The position numbers were made by a program, and so were the translations under genes. The notes below the pieces were generated by a model that saw nothing but the letters and a program-made list of their open reading frames with translations, had not been told where the DNA came from and ran no database searches. Shown one piece after another: positions 37,973 through 50,109 of a DNA stretch of 64,000 nucleotides. Source of the stretch: Trametopsis cervina (Eukaryota > Basidiomycota > Agaricomycetes > Polyporales > Irpicaceae); the NCBI GenBank assembly GCA_022385755.1, contig MU278356.1:403958-467957 (forward strand). The letters are read 5' to 3'. Within the stretch, counting starts at the first letter, position 1, and each line of letters opens with the position of its first letter.

Positions 37973-38442
37973 GTTCCCTGGAGTAAAACGTTAGGCAAGA
38001 ATGCGCGATTTATTGAGATGCAAGACAAGATGGGTGTGCGCGGACTCGTTGAGAGATGTCGCCAAAGCACTGTATGTCAGCGGGCGGTCATATACCTACG
38101 TTAGGCGGTATTTCCCACGCATGCATGTTATGGCCAGGTAACACCATAGTCACGCACTCGTACTCTGTCAAAACTGCAACAAAAATTGGGGGTCTCATTT
38201 CGCAGCTTGAATGTTTCCAAAATATAGTTTACAGTCAAGGCATCCAATAAACACACTGGAGCTCTACAGTACCAAGTTCGAGAATATATGTGACAGTAAT
38301 AACGCGTGCAAGCTGATTGGACTCCAAGGAGACGCGCTCCGTGTTCACCCGTCTAAGCGGTAAGTGTGACCATCGTGACCTGTTACACCTCACCTCCGTC
38401 TTTACCAGCAAAATCGGGTTCGTATCCCTCCTCGACGCCAAA
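37973..38442. other. Divergent promoter region between the THP3-type gene and CYT1
   Basis: 470 bp between two divergent start codons. No gene, repeat or RNA is recognisable. Confidence 0.55.
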
Positions 38443-39723
38443 ATGCTCTCTAGGCTGCCTGCGGGTGCCCTGAAGAACGTCTCAAACTCTCATGTCGCCC
38501 GCAATGCCGCGGCTCGCAGTTTTGTGGTCAGTTTGCTAGTTTGCGCTCATGTAACCTCCTCTCGAGCTCAATATGTTTCTAACAGCGTGTGCGATTTGCC
38601 TCGACGAACTCAGGCTCTTCTTCAGCCTTCCAGGTACATTTGAGACTGGCTTTTCCTTAGGAGTTAGGATACGTTTGCTAATACTTCACGCGAAGTCTTT
38701 CCTCAACTCACGCGCAACCGTTGCATCGGCAACTCTCGCAACCGTTGGGTCTGTAGCTTGGTACGCGCACCTTTATGGCACCTTGCCCTTCATTCCCGAA
38801 GTGCACGCGAACTCTCCTGCGGAAGAGGGTCTACATCCTCCTCATTATCCCTGGTCGCATTCAGGATTGCTGGACTCGTTTGACCATGCCAGGTGCGCAA
38901 CTTCCACTTCTCGCTGAACCGGAGCGCTCATCCGTCAACCCTGCCATCAGCATCCGTCGGGGATACCAGGTCTATCGCGAAGTTTGCGCTGCTTGCCATT
39001 CTCTCGACCGCATCGCTTGGCGTAACCTTGTAGGAGTCTCGCACACTGCAGACGAAACCAAGGCTCTAGCTGAGGAGGTCGAGTACGAAGACGGACCAAA
39101 TGATCAGGGCGAGATGTTCCAGCGACCAGGAAAGCTTGCCGACTATATGCCACCGCCTTATCCTAACGAAGAGGCTGCCCGCGCTGGCAATGGCGGTGCT
39201 CTCCCTCCGGATCTGAGCTTGATTGTCAAGGCTCGCCACGGCGGACCCGTATGTACTTCCGCCGAAGTCCCATTCTGCGAAGGAGCTCAAAATCTGTTGA
39301 TCACAGGACTACATTTTTGCGCTGTTGACCGGTTACACCGACCCTCCAGCTGGCTTCGAGATACGTGACGGCATGAACTATAACCCATACTTCCCTGGTA
39401 ACGCCATCTCAATGGCTCGTGTTCTTTTCGACGGTCTGGTTGAGTTTGAGGATGGCACTCCTGCTACAACATCTCAGATGGCCAAAGATGTGGTCACTTT
39501 CCTCAACTGGGCCGCTGAGCCCGAGCATGACGAGCGCAAACAAGCCGGTCTTAAGGCTGTCATCCTTTTCTCCGCTCTGACCGCAATCAGCTTATACGTG
39601 AAGCGCTTCAAATGGTCCTACATTAAAAGCAGGAAGATTGGTGAGTGCGTCGTTCATCTCCCGAAACGAAGCTGACCAGTCGTCTGTACAGTCTACAACC
39701 CACCTACATCTAAGGGCCATTAG
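38443..39723 (+). CDS. CYT1: Cytochrome c1, heme protein of complex III
   Basis: Carries electrons from the Rieske protein to cytochrome c in the mitochondrial bc1 complex. The start at 38443 opens an Arg/Ser-rich mitochondrial presequence ([20 protein letters not shown]). A hydrophobic sorting segment follows in a later exon ([20 protein letters not shown]). Then come [19 protein letters not shown], the c-type heme site [60 protein letters not shown], the axial-Met region [16 protein letters not shown], and the C-terminal membrane anchor [20 protein letters not shown]. The last exon adds [10 protein letters not shown]. Five or so introns are present. It is a complete and canonical gene. Confidence 0.96.
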
Positions 39724-40084
39724 TAGAGCTTCTGTAATATCTTAGATAGGCTCTTATTCACCAAGTGATTATTCGCGTGTGGCATATTCCTGAGGTCTAG
39801 TAATGCAATACATGGCCTGGCAGCAAGAGCCAATCCTATGTGGTGAAGTTTGGACAAATGGGTCTCTGACATCATTATGTCGAATATTGATTGTACAAGA
39901 GAGGGTAATTAGAAGTGGCATCTCAGTGCATTTAATAGTGTGACATAGAAATGCTGAGCGCATGTGAAGCTCATAACCAGTATGCAGTCCCAAACAAACT
40001 CTGCAATGCATCATTGCATTCTGGCAAGAAACCAAAGTCGCATGGAATAACATGTAGTGGTGCAATCTGTCTGAGGGGCTTTGG
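39724..40084. other. Convergent intergenic region, no gene seen
   Basis: 360 bp between the stop codons of CYT1 and the CYSTM gene. It presumably carries two terminators. Confidence 0.55.
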
Positions 40085-40586
40085 CTAGAATAGGCAATCA
40101 CAGCAGATCTCTAGATAGAGAAGACGGACGAGTCAGCTTGCAATGAACGGGGACTGGATGCCATAGATAAAGCTGACATACCTTCGGCGCAGCAGCACAA
40201 GCAAGCACCCGCTAAACATGCGCAGCATCCTCCTCCACCTCCACCGTTGTCTTGAGGCTGTTGTTGGCTGTGAGAATGAAGGAAAGATCCGCGAGTAAGC
40301 TTCCGTGTGATGTTGCCATGAGGCGGAACAGGATTGTTGGTTGCACTCACACATAGACAGTCTGGGGCGGTGGTTGTGCTTGATATTGGCCCCCGTACTG
40401 TTGGTTAGGATACGGCTGACCACCGTATGCCTGCTGAGGCTGTTGTGGGTAATATCCGCCCTGTCCCGGAGGACCTCCTGCAGTGATGCTCAGCGTGGGT
40501 AAACTCTCCGGTTAGGTGCATGCCATCTGACCTTGCGGAGGGTAGTACTGTTGAGTCTGCTGTCCGTTGTAGTAGTCGTTATTCAT
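40085..40586 (-). CDS. CYSTM-type cysteine-rich tail-anchored peptide (97 aa)
   Basis: Small membrane-associated proteins with a Pro/Gln/Tyr-rich head and a C-terminal cysteine-rich module, often linked to stress tolerance. Four exons, 40532-40586, 40351-40477, 40182-40267 and 40085-40110, sum to 98 codons in one frame. The head reads MNNDYYNGQQTQQYYPPQG and continues with repeated Gln/Tyr/Pro (QQPQQAYGGQPYPNQQYG). The C-terminal module is GGGGGGCCACLAGACLCCCA and ends EEICCDCLF. The cysteine run bounded by a short acidic tail is the CYSTM hallmark. No signal peptide is seen. Molecular function is not known; palmitoylation of the cysteines is a plausible inference. Confidence 0.85.
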
Positions 40587-41378
40587 GGCTGATGTTAAGC
40601 TTGTGGGTAGAAGGAGAACGCGGGAGACGACGGAGTGGAGGAAAGAAGAGAGGTGAATTCGGCAGGAAGAGAGGCGTATCCGAGCCACCTTATGACACCG
40701 TGCCAGGCCGAGCTGCGGCACACACGTGACTACCGCATCCTGGTTTGGTAGACCAACTGAAGTCGAAGTGACCTGGACTCTTCCTGTTGTGTAGCCGCCT
40801 CGTTGCGCAGCAAGCACGACGACAGCAGCCCGACGCTGTGTCTGTGGGTACATTTTGTGATTATAATATTCTACATCGTAAGTTACGTTCTCCCCATTGG
40901 GCGTACTGCCTGCTCGGCTGAGGCAAACTCAGCCTGAGCAAATCACTCTACGGGCTCCAGAGCCTCCTGTGATCTGGTCATGTCCTGTCTTTCGGTCGAC
41001 GACATGGACTGCGAGGTACGGCGCTATATTTGCGCATATGGGCCGACACATTAGTAACAGGCTTATCATACATGAATTCAGCGGTAAGATGATGTAACTA
41101 AAATACAGTCATACGTGAAGCGTCGTTGAAAATGCGTCAAGTGAACGAACAGGGAGTACAAAACGTCATATCCGTGAGCATAAAACACATTGCGAAGATT
41201 TCAAGGGTATATAATAGGTGTCAAGAAGGCGCCAGGTCTCGCAGGGGGAGACCACGAATGCGAAAGGGTAGGCGGATTATAGTGCGATCGGAGACTTGCG
41301 ATGAGCTGGCAAGGACAACATAATTGGGTCGCTCGTCTATGAACGTGGCAGTCGTGAGCTAGTCCTTCGGTGCAGGTC
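40587..41378. other. Intergenic, no supported gene
   Basis: About 790 bp upstream of the CYSTM gene and downstream of the velvet gene. Two plus-strand frames of about 65 codons (40897, 41126) have no family features. Confidence 0.5.
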
Positions 41379-42545
41379 TCAGCGGCGAGCTCCTCGAATT
41401 TGGACATTAGAGGCAAAGGCGTACATTCGGACTCCTTGTTGCAGGAAATACTGCGTAAGCGGTGTTTGAGCTAGAACGTCATCAGTTCAAGAAGTAGCAT
41501 ACACAACGTGAAATCGACCTCACCAGGAGCAACATATTCTTCTCGGGCGTACACATCGAAGACGTGCGAACGGGTCTGCGCAAGAACAACACCTTGCTCC
41601 GCAATATTGACCGGGCTACGTGTTGGATCTACTCTGCACTGATGTTCGTCAGTGCAAAAGCACTTCTCCGAATAAACACATACTGGGGGATTCTCATGAG
41701 CGTGACACTGAGTGTGAAACGACCACGCCAGCGGATGCTGACATCCGGGAACAGAAAATATATACCAAGGCGGCCTTGGAGGTTGCGTAATATGTGGGGC
41801 GAGGACACCAGATTGCCGTACAAACGTTGCTGAGATGGAGTTTGCCCACCAGGCCCGATGACATCTACAGCTGTTGATCCATCGGCATTATACAACGCAA
41901 GGTGTGCTATAAGAAATGGCAAGTCGTTGCCACTTAAAACGAGATCTATGTCAGATCGACAACGCAAGGCTAATTTTGCGTATAAACAACGCACTCCACT
42001 TCATCGGGACTGGTGCGATCCCGATAATGCAGCTGAGCAATCAACGGAGGTGCCAAAGGCAGTCGGGTCAGTGGCGCGGACCCAAATTCCGCGGCCTTCA
42101 AGGGGTGCTGTACAATCTCGAGGTGGTACAATCTCCATGGCACCAAAAGTGAGTTCAAGTGCAACTGAGCAACAAGCGAGGTAGGCGCAGAACACAAAAA
42201 TAAACCTTACCTAGTCTCTCCTTTAGGTGGCTCTACGGGCAACTGTAATCGAGGTCGTCCAGAAGAAAGAGAAGACGTTGGTGGACTCTGCCAGAGCGGA
42301 AGATGGCGCGCAGGAGGGCTGCGTGTCGTTCGGTACCCAAAAGATGCTTGGTCCCCTTCGCTCGTTTCACTACCATGAAAGTGAGCGGCACATTTAGAAG
42401 ACTTTGAAGATAGTCGCGGCAAATAATCTATAGGTAAGCCTTGGAGGATCAAACCAACGGAAGGGGTGTGTGGAATGGAGAGCATAAATGCGAGGCTGTG
42501 CTTATGGCGACAAGGAACACAATTAGGTTCAGTATGTAAAAGCAC
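41379..42545 (-). CDS. Velvet-domain transcription regulator
   Basis: Velvet factors are fungal DNA-binding regulators that link development, light and secondary metabolism. The domain begins in the frame around 42125 with YHLEIVQHPLKAAEFG and LTRLPLAPPLIAQLHYRDR. It continues with LVLSGNDLPFLIAHLALYNA, RLYGNLVSSPHILRNLQGRL, then GIYFLFPDVSIRWRGRFTL, a strongly diagnostic block. Later exons give GVVLAQTRSHVFDVYARE and PLTQYFLQQGVRMYAFASNV, ending GARR at 41379. A donor after PPKGETR near 42210 and an acceptor just before the TTGTACCACCTC codons join the first exon in frame. The N-terminal start is uncertain: 42545 and 42486 are both possible. Whether it is the VeA, VelB, VosA or VelC type cannot be decided. 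Confidence 0.82.
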
Positions 42546-43030
42546 AAAGGAACCTTCGCGGCACTTACTGGCTTAGCTCTCGGCGTAGAGAGGCAATGGA
42601 TAGCGTCCTCGATCATAAGCCTATGAGAGCCCGCCCGACCACCGTTCGCGATGGCTGTGTCGCTATGGAGCAACTGCAGAGCGTACGTCCTATCCTTGGG
42701 CATTCCAGTACCAGCAGAGCAAGAAATGGCTCCTATAGTGAAATGTGTCTTAACGCGGCGCACCGCTGAAACGTTGCAGGTCCGATCTTATACCACTGCA
42801 GCTGTCCCGATTTCACGCTTGCTTGCTCGATGATGATAAATTGAAACTGGAAAGATACCGGCTGTGAGAGGCTGGGTTTCCCAACAGCCGGCTCCATCTC
42901 AACGGAAAGTAATTTGATACACAATCTTGTCAAACGTTGATGGATATCACATCCAGTGAACTGAAGCCGGAAGTTTGACAAACTCACGAGGTGGGATTAA
43001 AGTGAATTATAGGATCTACGTGCTGACGTA
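42546..43030. other. Intergenic, possible velvet leader
   Basis: 485 bp between TIM23 and the velvet gene, both on the minus strand. A minus-strand frame runs through part of it but is not protein-like. It probably holds the velvet promoter and 5' leader. Confidence 0.45.
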
Positions 43031-43932
43031 CTAAACACTCCGCTTGACATAACTCCAAGCACCTGCTAGTCCAGACATGAAGGTACCTGCTACTAATGCA
43101 GGCCGTATTCCCGCTAAGATGAGAACGGTGAATCACATTAGCCTAGGGCATGGATGAAATAGGAGGATAACGTACCCGTCGATTTAAAGAGTAGGCCGGT
43201 GAATGCTCCTGCCGCCATGCTGCCCAGTGTATCATGTCTGCCACGTATGGCATCTATCGATGAATTTACCCCGTTATACACGAGCGCTTGATGATGGTGG
43301 GTTGAGAACAAAAAGAGTTCGCCCAGTTGGTGTAACGCTTACCTAGCACACCCGCCGAGTTTCCAACAAATGTCCCTCTTCGTGTCACTGAATTCAAGAT
43401 GGCGTTGATCCGTAGTCTCGAATTAGACACCGCAAGCTGTTTTCTTGAGCCCTCGCGCAGCCCCCAAAGTCCACCGAGGGCGAGACCTGGTGAGGACAGC
43501 GGAGGACATGTGATGGTGCACAACAATAAGACGAGACAAGGGCGATAACGGTGTGGGAGAGCCAAGTGGACGGTATCAAATTAAAAGCGTCAGAGTGAGC
43601 ATGAACTGATATGTGGAGAATGGAACGAGGAACGCACCGCTAAGATACATGGTACCGGTACCGTATGAAAGGTCATCACTCCATCCTCGCGAGGGAATGG
43701 CCGTCCCCGCACCGGGAAGATCGCTGACTTTGTCGTCTTCCAATAGCAGGTAGTCTAGCTTGTCCTCGAGGCCTGCCATAGGGTGTAATTTAGTGGGATC
43801 ATACGCCCCGAGCAGAAGGTCAGAAGAGGTGACCGCCTCAGACGAAGGTGCTGGCCCATCGGCACGGGTAAACGTGGCGTTGCGCAAGATGGCAGACGTG
43901 TCTGAGCCTTGAGATGAGCCTTGAGGGTCCAT
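43031..43932 (-). CDS. TIM23: TIM23, mitochondrial inner-membrane import channel subunit
   Basis: The channel-forming subunit of the presequence translocase. The start at 43932 gives a hydrophilic, Ser-rich intermembrane-space head (MDPQGSSQGSDTSAILRNAT) with LLLGAYDPTKLHPMAGLEDK, then LSYGTGTMYLSG before the Tim17/22/23 membrane domain. The domain reads LALGGLWGLREGSRK, SRLRINAILNSVTRRGTFVG, RGRHDTLGSMAAGAFTGLLF and a final helix GIRPALVAGTFMSGLAGAWS, ending YVKRSV. Four glycine-rich membrane segments are expected and seen. Introns are short. It is divergent from the TPR gene, with 238 bp between the starts. Confidence 0.92.
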
Positions 43933-44170
43933 GGTCTAATTATTATATGGAATAAGAAACCTGCACGGTCAGTTTTGTGGGAGCTGCAGCGGCCAGCGAG
44001 AAAGTAGTGGTCGTCCGTCTGGGACACGGAGAGGACAAGTTTTGTAAAGCGCGCGTGACCCGAAAGACGCCTTGACCAATTGGGCGGGACGGTATCTGCC
44101 GGACTGCTGAGCGACCGTCTAAAAAAGTGAGTATGAATACGTTCTGCGCTGGCAAACAATTAGAGCGGCC

Positions 44171-45289
44171 ATGCTTTCCATGACCTTCAAGTCCGTGGCG
44201 AGAACGGCTCATCTACTCAGGGATGCCGTAGGCAATGCCGCAAGACGTGCTTACACCTCCAAGACAAACTCTGTCTTTCCCCCGCTCGCAACGTCACCTC
44301 GGACAGTTCATTATCGGACCACTTCCCCCGCACTTTTGTCCTGGAACAAACGTAAGTTAAATGCACTGCACTCCGTTTCGTCACACTCAATTGTCTACCA
44401 AACTTAGGGTGGGCGACATCCACCACGCCTCACTCTACTGCATCAGATCCCGCTGAAGCAGAAGCCCTGCAGTGCCTGGAACAGGGCACTCTCAAGCTCG
44501 AAGAGGGTGACGTACAAGCTGCCAAGGTAATATACGCTCTCTTGGAAAGTCATTCCGTCTTTCACCCTTTTGCTCTCCTAGGAGTACTATCAGAGAAGTG
44601 TCGACGTCAAGCGCGGCGCAAGTGCATTATTCAATCTCGGCGTGACGCACTACCATCTAAGTACGGCTCCCACTTCCTGCCACTAGGAGTGCCAATGCAT
44701 CTGACCGTTACTTAGAGGAATTTGATGAAGCTATCGCAGCATGGAAGGAATCTATCGCTCTGCAGCCGTCCAGTCCAGATGCGCACACGAGTGAGTTACC
44801 ATCCTGCCCTCTCGTTTACACGCATGGATGATCAACGGTTAATATCAGATTTGGCTAGTGCATATGTCATGCTGCCAGTTGGTCGACCGGACCTGGCTTT
44901 ACATCATCTGAAGTAAGTGCCCGTCGATCGGATGTCCACCATCTTATCTGACAAACTGCATCTGAGAACAGCATCGCGGCATCCCTTGCTCCCGAAGATG
45001 GCGAGATTGCATTCAACCTAGCGGTGGTCCTTGAATCATGTAGGGTACATTGCGTTTGTCTGACGACCATGATTACATAGCCTCAATCCTCCAGGTGACA
45101 AGTTAGAAGAAGCCCTGGAACAGTATAAGCGCAGCAAGAAACACGGCATACAGCGCGCTGATGTGCATATCCGTAATGCCTGTATCCTTCCTTACTCACG
45201 CAATTGTCTCTCTGACAGCTGACTGTATTGTGCAGGTTGGAGCCAAGATTCTCGGGCGGATGGCAGTGCAACAGAAGTCAGAGTCATAG
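44171..45289 (+). CDS. TPR-repeat protein with mitochondrial-like presequence
   Basis: The N-terminus is rich in Arg and Ser with almost no acids (MLSMTFKSVARTAHLLRDAV, NAARRAYTSKTNSVFPP), suggesting mitochondrial import. After the first intron (about 44352-44407) comes WATSTTPHSTASDPAEAEAL. Tandem TPR units follow: LKLEEGDVQAAKEYYQRSV, GASALFNLGVTHYHLKEFDE, AIAAWKESIALQPSSPDAHT, ALHHLNIAASLAPEDGEIAF, EEALEQYKRSKKHGIQRAD. The tail GAKILGRMAVQQKSES ends at 45289. At least seven introns cut it into small exons. TPRs mediate protein contacts, so the role could be in assembly or import, but no specific family name can be defended. The opposite-strand neighbour TIM23 is also mitochondrial and shares the 238-bp promoter region. 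Confidence 0.8.
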
Positions 45290-45630
45290 AGGGCAATCCA
45301 CGGGTCACGGTCCCCTCAGAGCTCGAAGGCACTTTAAGGTACTGGTTTTCTAGATGATACTGGGAACCCCTTTTGCTTCATTATTGTTCTCGTGGTGACA
45401 CATTGTCTACGAATCAAAATCATGAGACGTGTGAGGTATCATACGGTGTAAGACCTTCTTGACGTATACGTGGACCTTTCTCGAGGTTAGGTCAATATAT
45501 ATTGCTTACGTCGCCGTTAGAAGATGGCTGGCTTCAGTTGGGTCTTCGCAGGAACAGCCTCGTTAGCCAGAACAAAACTAAGTGTCAGAGAACTACACCC
45601 ACTTACCTGATCCGAATCTGACATTGTCAT
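45290..45630. other. Convergent intergenic region, no gene seen
   Basis: 340 bp between the stop codons of the TPR gene and the unrecognised minus-strand gene. Confidence 0.5.
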
Positions 45631-46968
45631 TCAGCGTAGGAAGCCTTGCGTGTAAAGCGTCGGAGACGCGTTTTCCTCGGTAAAGCCTGTCCTATTCGTG
45701 CCATTGGAGCTTTCTTCTCTTTCTGGCCTTTGTTGTGTCGGATAGGAATGACTACCGCGACCACGTTTCCACTGACCCCTGTAACCAGAAATACCGCGGC
45801 TCTGCCGGTGCGCTTGGTCGCTGAATTTACGCCCGAATGGATTGGACTGGGCTCCAGCACGCCACTGTGGTTGCAAAGATACTGGCACCGGAGATGTCTG
45901 CAAGCGCAGTATGATTCCCCGCACTTCATCTGCGCTGTAACTAGACTGTTGCTCGGCAATGCCGAGTTTGATTTCGCGGTCGTAGCCTTCATACGAGCGC
46001 GGAGGCTGGTATTGCGATCTAAATCGCTGTAAGACCTCAAGCCCAAGTTCAGGTGATGTAATTGTCGGATGGTTGGATCCTACAGCAGGCCCATTAATTC
46101 GTTCCTATAGTCACAAATGGAGAGGCGTACTGGTTAGCAAACGTTCTTTACACACCTGCCGAGTTTGTCAGCAGTTTCTGGAACTCAAGAAAGCGGTTTC
46201 CGTACTTCGAAAGAGGTGTCAAATAGAAGTATCCATGCTTCAGTCCCAGGTCGCTCGCGGGCGATTGAAATCCATGTAGCTCTCTGTCTGGATGCGAGAA
46301 CAAATCATGAGCGTACATCGGATGGGTAATCGACAATGTATTAGTACCTCGCATCAATATTGGTTCTGTCAATGCATACAGAGTAGGTTTCTTGTAGTGA
46401 TTTTCGGGCAAGATCCTCGACTTTTCGCCTATCGCCTAACTCGTCTTGGCTACATCTCCGGAATTCGGGATAGTGATCTTGTAATGCTTGCGCAAAGGCA
46501 GACTATCACATTCAGATTCCACTGTTACTGATGGTCTGCGTGGTATGAAAACATGGTGACGCACTTTGCCAGAGCTGAGAAAAATGGTAGACTCTGAATA
46601 GGACAAATTCAAGACACGTAGTGTCCCACTCACCCGATTAAACCTACGAGGATCAAGACGACTTGCCCATCTACTGCCCTGCGATAACCATCCAGGTGGC
46701 CGGTTAAGCTACCTTTGCCTATAACTGCAGGCATGCTCTCTAAAGTGGCGCCAGACCCTAGTCCTAGCTCGTGTAAGGGCCGCGGGGGCTGCATGTCGCA
46801 GGAAGGGCTCGCTCGATATACTGGCACTGGGTGATCAGTGCTGTGGTCTTGCAATGTAGAAGTACACATTTGCAAATTGACGCCTTTGCTCCGATCGGAG
46901 TCTGTTTCACTCACTGTGCTTCGTGGTGACGGGGTAATGCTATCCTTTCGTCTGATGTCATGCAACAT
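45631..46968 (-). CDS. Unrecognised protein (385 aa), four exons
   Basis: Exons 46648-46968, 46441-46591, 46154-46365 and 45631-46104 sum to 386 codons in a single frame, which supports the model. I do not recognise the family. The N-terminal exon is Ser/Thr-rich with SP sites (MLHDIRRKDSITPSPRSTVS). The middle reads like a folded domain: IFLSSGKVRHHVFIPRRPSV, LRKHYKITIPNSGDV, SITHPMYAHDLFSHPDRELH and LGLKHGYFYLTPLSKYGNRF. The last exon starts ERINGPAVGSNHP and becomes basic and Gly/Arg/Ser-rich (GISGYRGQWKRGRGSHS), a composition seen in RNA- or chromatin-associated proteins. The donor used after exon 2 (GTTAGG) is slightly unusual. Both ends could shift. Confidence 0.55.
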
Positions 46969-47338
46969 TGAGTAACGTTACGGAAACACGGAGATAAAAG
47001 CAGTCAGTCAGGGCGCACACAAAGGGCATGGGTGTGGTGCTTTTGCCAACATGTTAGATTTACTCTTACCGCTGCCACGTTCGGGTCGTTCAGCGGAGGC
47101 AATGAGTTTTGACAAGACATATTTATATCTCTTGGTTGACCGCAGCCCGTACCGGGTGGGCTCTAGACTGGCAGGAGATGATGGACCTATGATCGCTTAC
47201 GAAGGTGTGCGCACAACACCACCGATAAAAAAAGCCCAACCACGCCTGCGGGGCATGCGATGCAGCCAAACTACCTGGTGAATCCAATAGAGTGTTGTAA
47301 TGTACATCGTGCAATCATCAGCCGCAGAGCCCGACGCC
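46969..47338. other. Intergenic, no gene seen
   Basis: 370 bp between the unrecognised gene and the sorting nexin gene, both on the minus strand. Confidence 0.5.
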
Positions 47339-49489
47339 TCAACGACCGTTGACTGCGGCTATTGAGCCCCGTCTACCGTTGACTGAGGGGGAAAGTCCAT
47401 TATTGGCACTTTCTGGCGTCTTATTAGGATGCTCGGGTATTTGTGAAATTTCTTTCTTGGCCTCTACCCAGGCTTCAAGATTCTGCATACACTTAAGTTT
47501 AAAAGCTCGCCGTATGAGTGTCATTAAAACCGTAAACGCACCTTCTTACACCAGTCGCGATGACTTCGTGCCATGCTAATAGCCATTTCCCGGATATCTG
47601 CGACTTTCTGCCTTTGAAAGCGGTCCAAGTCTGCCTGGATGGTTGAGCTGGAATATTTCAAATCCTGAGCTGATAGATGCAGCGCGTCTTCCAACTACTC
47701 ATCAGAGCAATGATTAATGAACGCAGCATGCTAGACATATACCACCCACTTGAGAGATAGTCTCACGCGTTTTACTGATCGAGTTCCTACGCGCCGTTTC
47801 GGGGTCCACATCCATCATACCGTGGAGGGTGTAAGTCAATGCATTAATGAAGCCCATCCCGGGTGCACGACGCCGAGCGGGGTTGGGGCCGGGATGAGGA
47901 GGGAGGTAGGCGGACTGCTCTTCCGCTAAACGCTGAGGCTCTTCTTCGCCGTCATCTGTCGAGTCTCGCGCATTAGATTCAGCGGTTTGCGACTCCTGCT
48001 GGCCCTCCCCGCGACCTCTCCCTAGAGCTTCTTCTAGTCTACGAGCTTCCCGCTCGCTTTTCTCCAGTTCTTCCATTTGCTCACGTTTGGCATCTAAGGT
48101 CTCTTGGGTTAGCTCGTATTGACCGTGTTTCTGATGTCGGTAAGCCAGCAGCTTCTTGATAATAGATGCAAATTGACTGTACTCGCTCAAGGGCTCGGCC
48201 CAATTCTGCTCAAGTTCCTGGAGCTATTATATGGACCGGATGTCAAAAAGGGATATGCACTCTCAACCATTCCCAGGTACGCACCAACCGTGTCGTGGAT
48301 ATGTATGTGGCATCCACGGCCTGACCTGTCCTCTCAATAGCTGCAGACAGCTGGCCGGACTCGTTGAGACTGAAGCCATTGAGGGCTGCTCCGAGTTCGG
48401 CATGGTCCTGGGCATAATCTTCGGGAATCCACTGAGTACATCCTAGTAGCGTTGGTTGGCTAAGCACAACTTACCAGACCACCGCTTCATCCCTCGCCGC
48501 GTGACTTTCTCGAGTGGCCCACTCAAGTGAGCGGCAAACTTATTCGTGAACACCTCGGAGTCTAGGAAGCGCTGGTCTGGTCGGCGCAGAGGATGTGAAG
48601 CGGACGGTGTCGGTAACGCCGCATACGCAGCTGCAGAGCTTGAGTCTGTAGTGTTATGTGACGGTGCCTTCAATATGTTTTTGGGAAGTTGGGAAATCGG
48701 AGGAGCATGCAAGATTTCTGCCTGGTAACACCCGTAATGATAAGTAATATCCAAGGGCGCAATGGAAAATATCACAAACCCAAGAGACCTCCCCGTCAAG
48801 AAACCGGTGGAACACATGTTCATTAGAAAGAATGGGATGACGTGCAATCCTGTTTAGGAAAGTTTGCAGCATACGCTTCCGCCTTGCTATCATGGCTGCA
48901 TCCTCTTTCGCCTTCGCCTGCTTGATGGCATAATCCCCGATTGTTTGCTTCAATGGGATTGGGGGTATGATAAGGGTAGGATATAGCTTCGTAAGGTTTA
49001 GTCGCAGAGACTCAAACTCAGAGTAGCGGTGGTATGCAGTGGCGTCCTGCTGTTGGGTAAGTGATGTAAGTTTATGCCGGAGAAATGGTGTGCTTACTCC
49101 AGACTTTATCATGTATGTTATATACGGCGATGTCGAGTTTACAGACGTCTTCTGGGCATCCGTAATCTGAAGGATGTCATTGGAATCTCAAACGGGGTGG
49201 TGGGAAGAGCCATCCGCACCAAGATTTCAACGTCCTCTCCAGAATGCAACCATTGGTCGCGTATGCAACAATAATCATTCTTGTATGCTTGCGGTAATCT
49301 ATGGGACCCGGACGACGGAAAAGGCGGCCTATCTGATGAGGCGGGTGGTGAAGACGGGGTTCCCTTGAAGGTATCAGTAGGTGATGTAGGGGTAGACAAG
49401 TCTATCCTGGCCGGAGAAGGAACTGAAGACTTCAGCCCCTCGTTCTCAAAAGGATTTTCGTCTTCAAATGTCTCCATGGCAGCTACCAA
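47339..49489 (-). CDS. SNX41: Sorting nexin, SNX41/ATG20 family (PX-BAR)
   Basis: Endosomal PX-BAR sorting nexins that retrieve cargo from endosomes and take part in selective autophagy. The start region reads METFEDENPFENEGLKSS, an acidic fungal head, and the first in-frame ATG at 49489 lies four codons earlier. The PX domain follows, with ITDAQKTS, YITYMIKSG, YHRYSEFESLRLNLTKLYPT and the phosphoinositide-pocket strand IIPPIPLKQTIGDYAIKQAK, then RKRMLQTFLNRIARHPILSN. The long charged helices of the BAR region include YSQFASIIKKLLAYRHQKHG and LDAKREQMEELEKSEREARR. As in SNX41/ATG20, the BAR region is split by a long low-complexity insert (RGRGEGQQESQTAESNARD). The end VNGRRGSIAAVNGR lies at 47339. 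Choosing between SNX41 and ATG20 needs phylogeny. Confidence 0.85.
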
Positions 49490-50109
49490 GATATTGTGCC
49501 GGGGGAACGAGTACCGTGAGTATCGGCCAGAGTATCACTTGCGTTAAGCTGGAGCGTATTTACGAAATACAATTCTTGACAATGGTCTTGAGCTGGCAGA
49601 AGTGTGGTAGTATCGACTGCTTTGTGCTGGTTCACAGTTGTGGAGAAGATGCACCCGCAGCGAGCCTGAGGCCTGACGTTCGACCTTTACACTTCAAGCG
49701 CGCATCCCGTAGTAAACGCCGCGTTGCGCAGTGTCACAGTACCATATGAAAGCCTTCTGTTTCCAAAATCTTATTGTTGTGCGTGCTCTTCTCGGTTTGT
49801 GAATTTGGCATCGCCGCGGTCAAAGTCTCCAGTCCAAAGGGTGTACTCATAACGCACAATTTCGAGACACGAGTATTGATTGAAACGCTTAACTACAGCA
49901 TGGACATCAAGAAGAGGAGAGTAATGCAGGAGAGTAATGCGGTGTGACATGCAGAGGCGTGAGGCTGGTGACGACGGACAACTATGGGGACACAGAGAAC
50001 GATGTATGGAAACAATGGGTTCATAATGATAGGAGGCAGCATGAACATACAAGGATCAAGAGGTAGAAAACCTAACCGATGACGTTGGCTTAAGTCTGCA
50101 ACACACCCT
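49490..50109. other. Intergenic, one unexplained minus-strand frame
   Basis: 620 bp between the sorting nexin start and the end of the acidic minus-strand gene. A 93-codon minus-strand frame at 49771-50052 ends in a protein-like stretch, but I could not attach it to a gene. Confidence 0.4.

Noticed and set aside
49771..50052. Minus-strand frame ending RYEYTLWTGDFDRGDAKFTN
   Set aside because: It reads somewhat like protein, but it could not be joined to the adjacent acidic gene, which has its own natural C-terminus, or to any other start.
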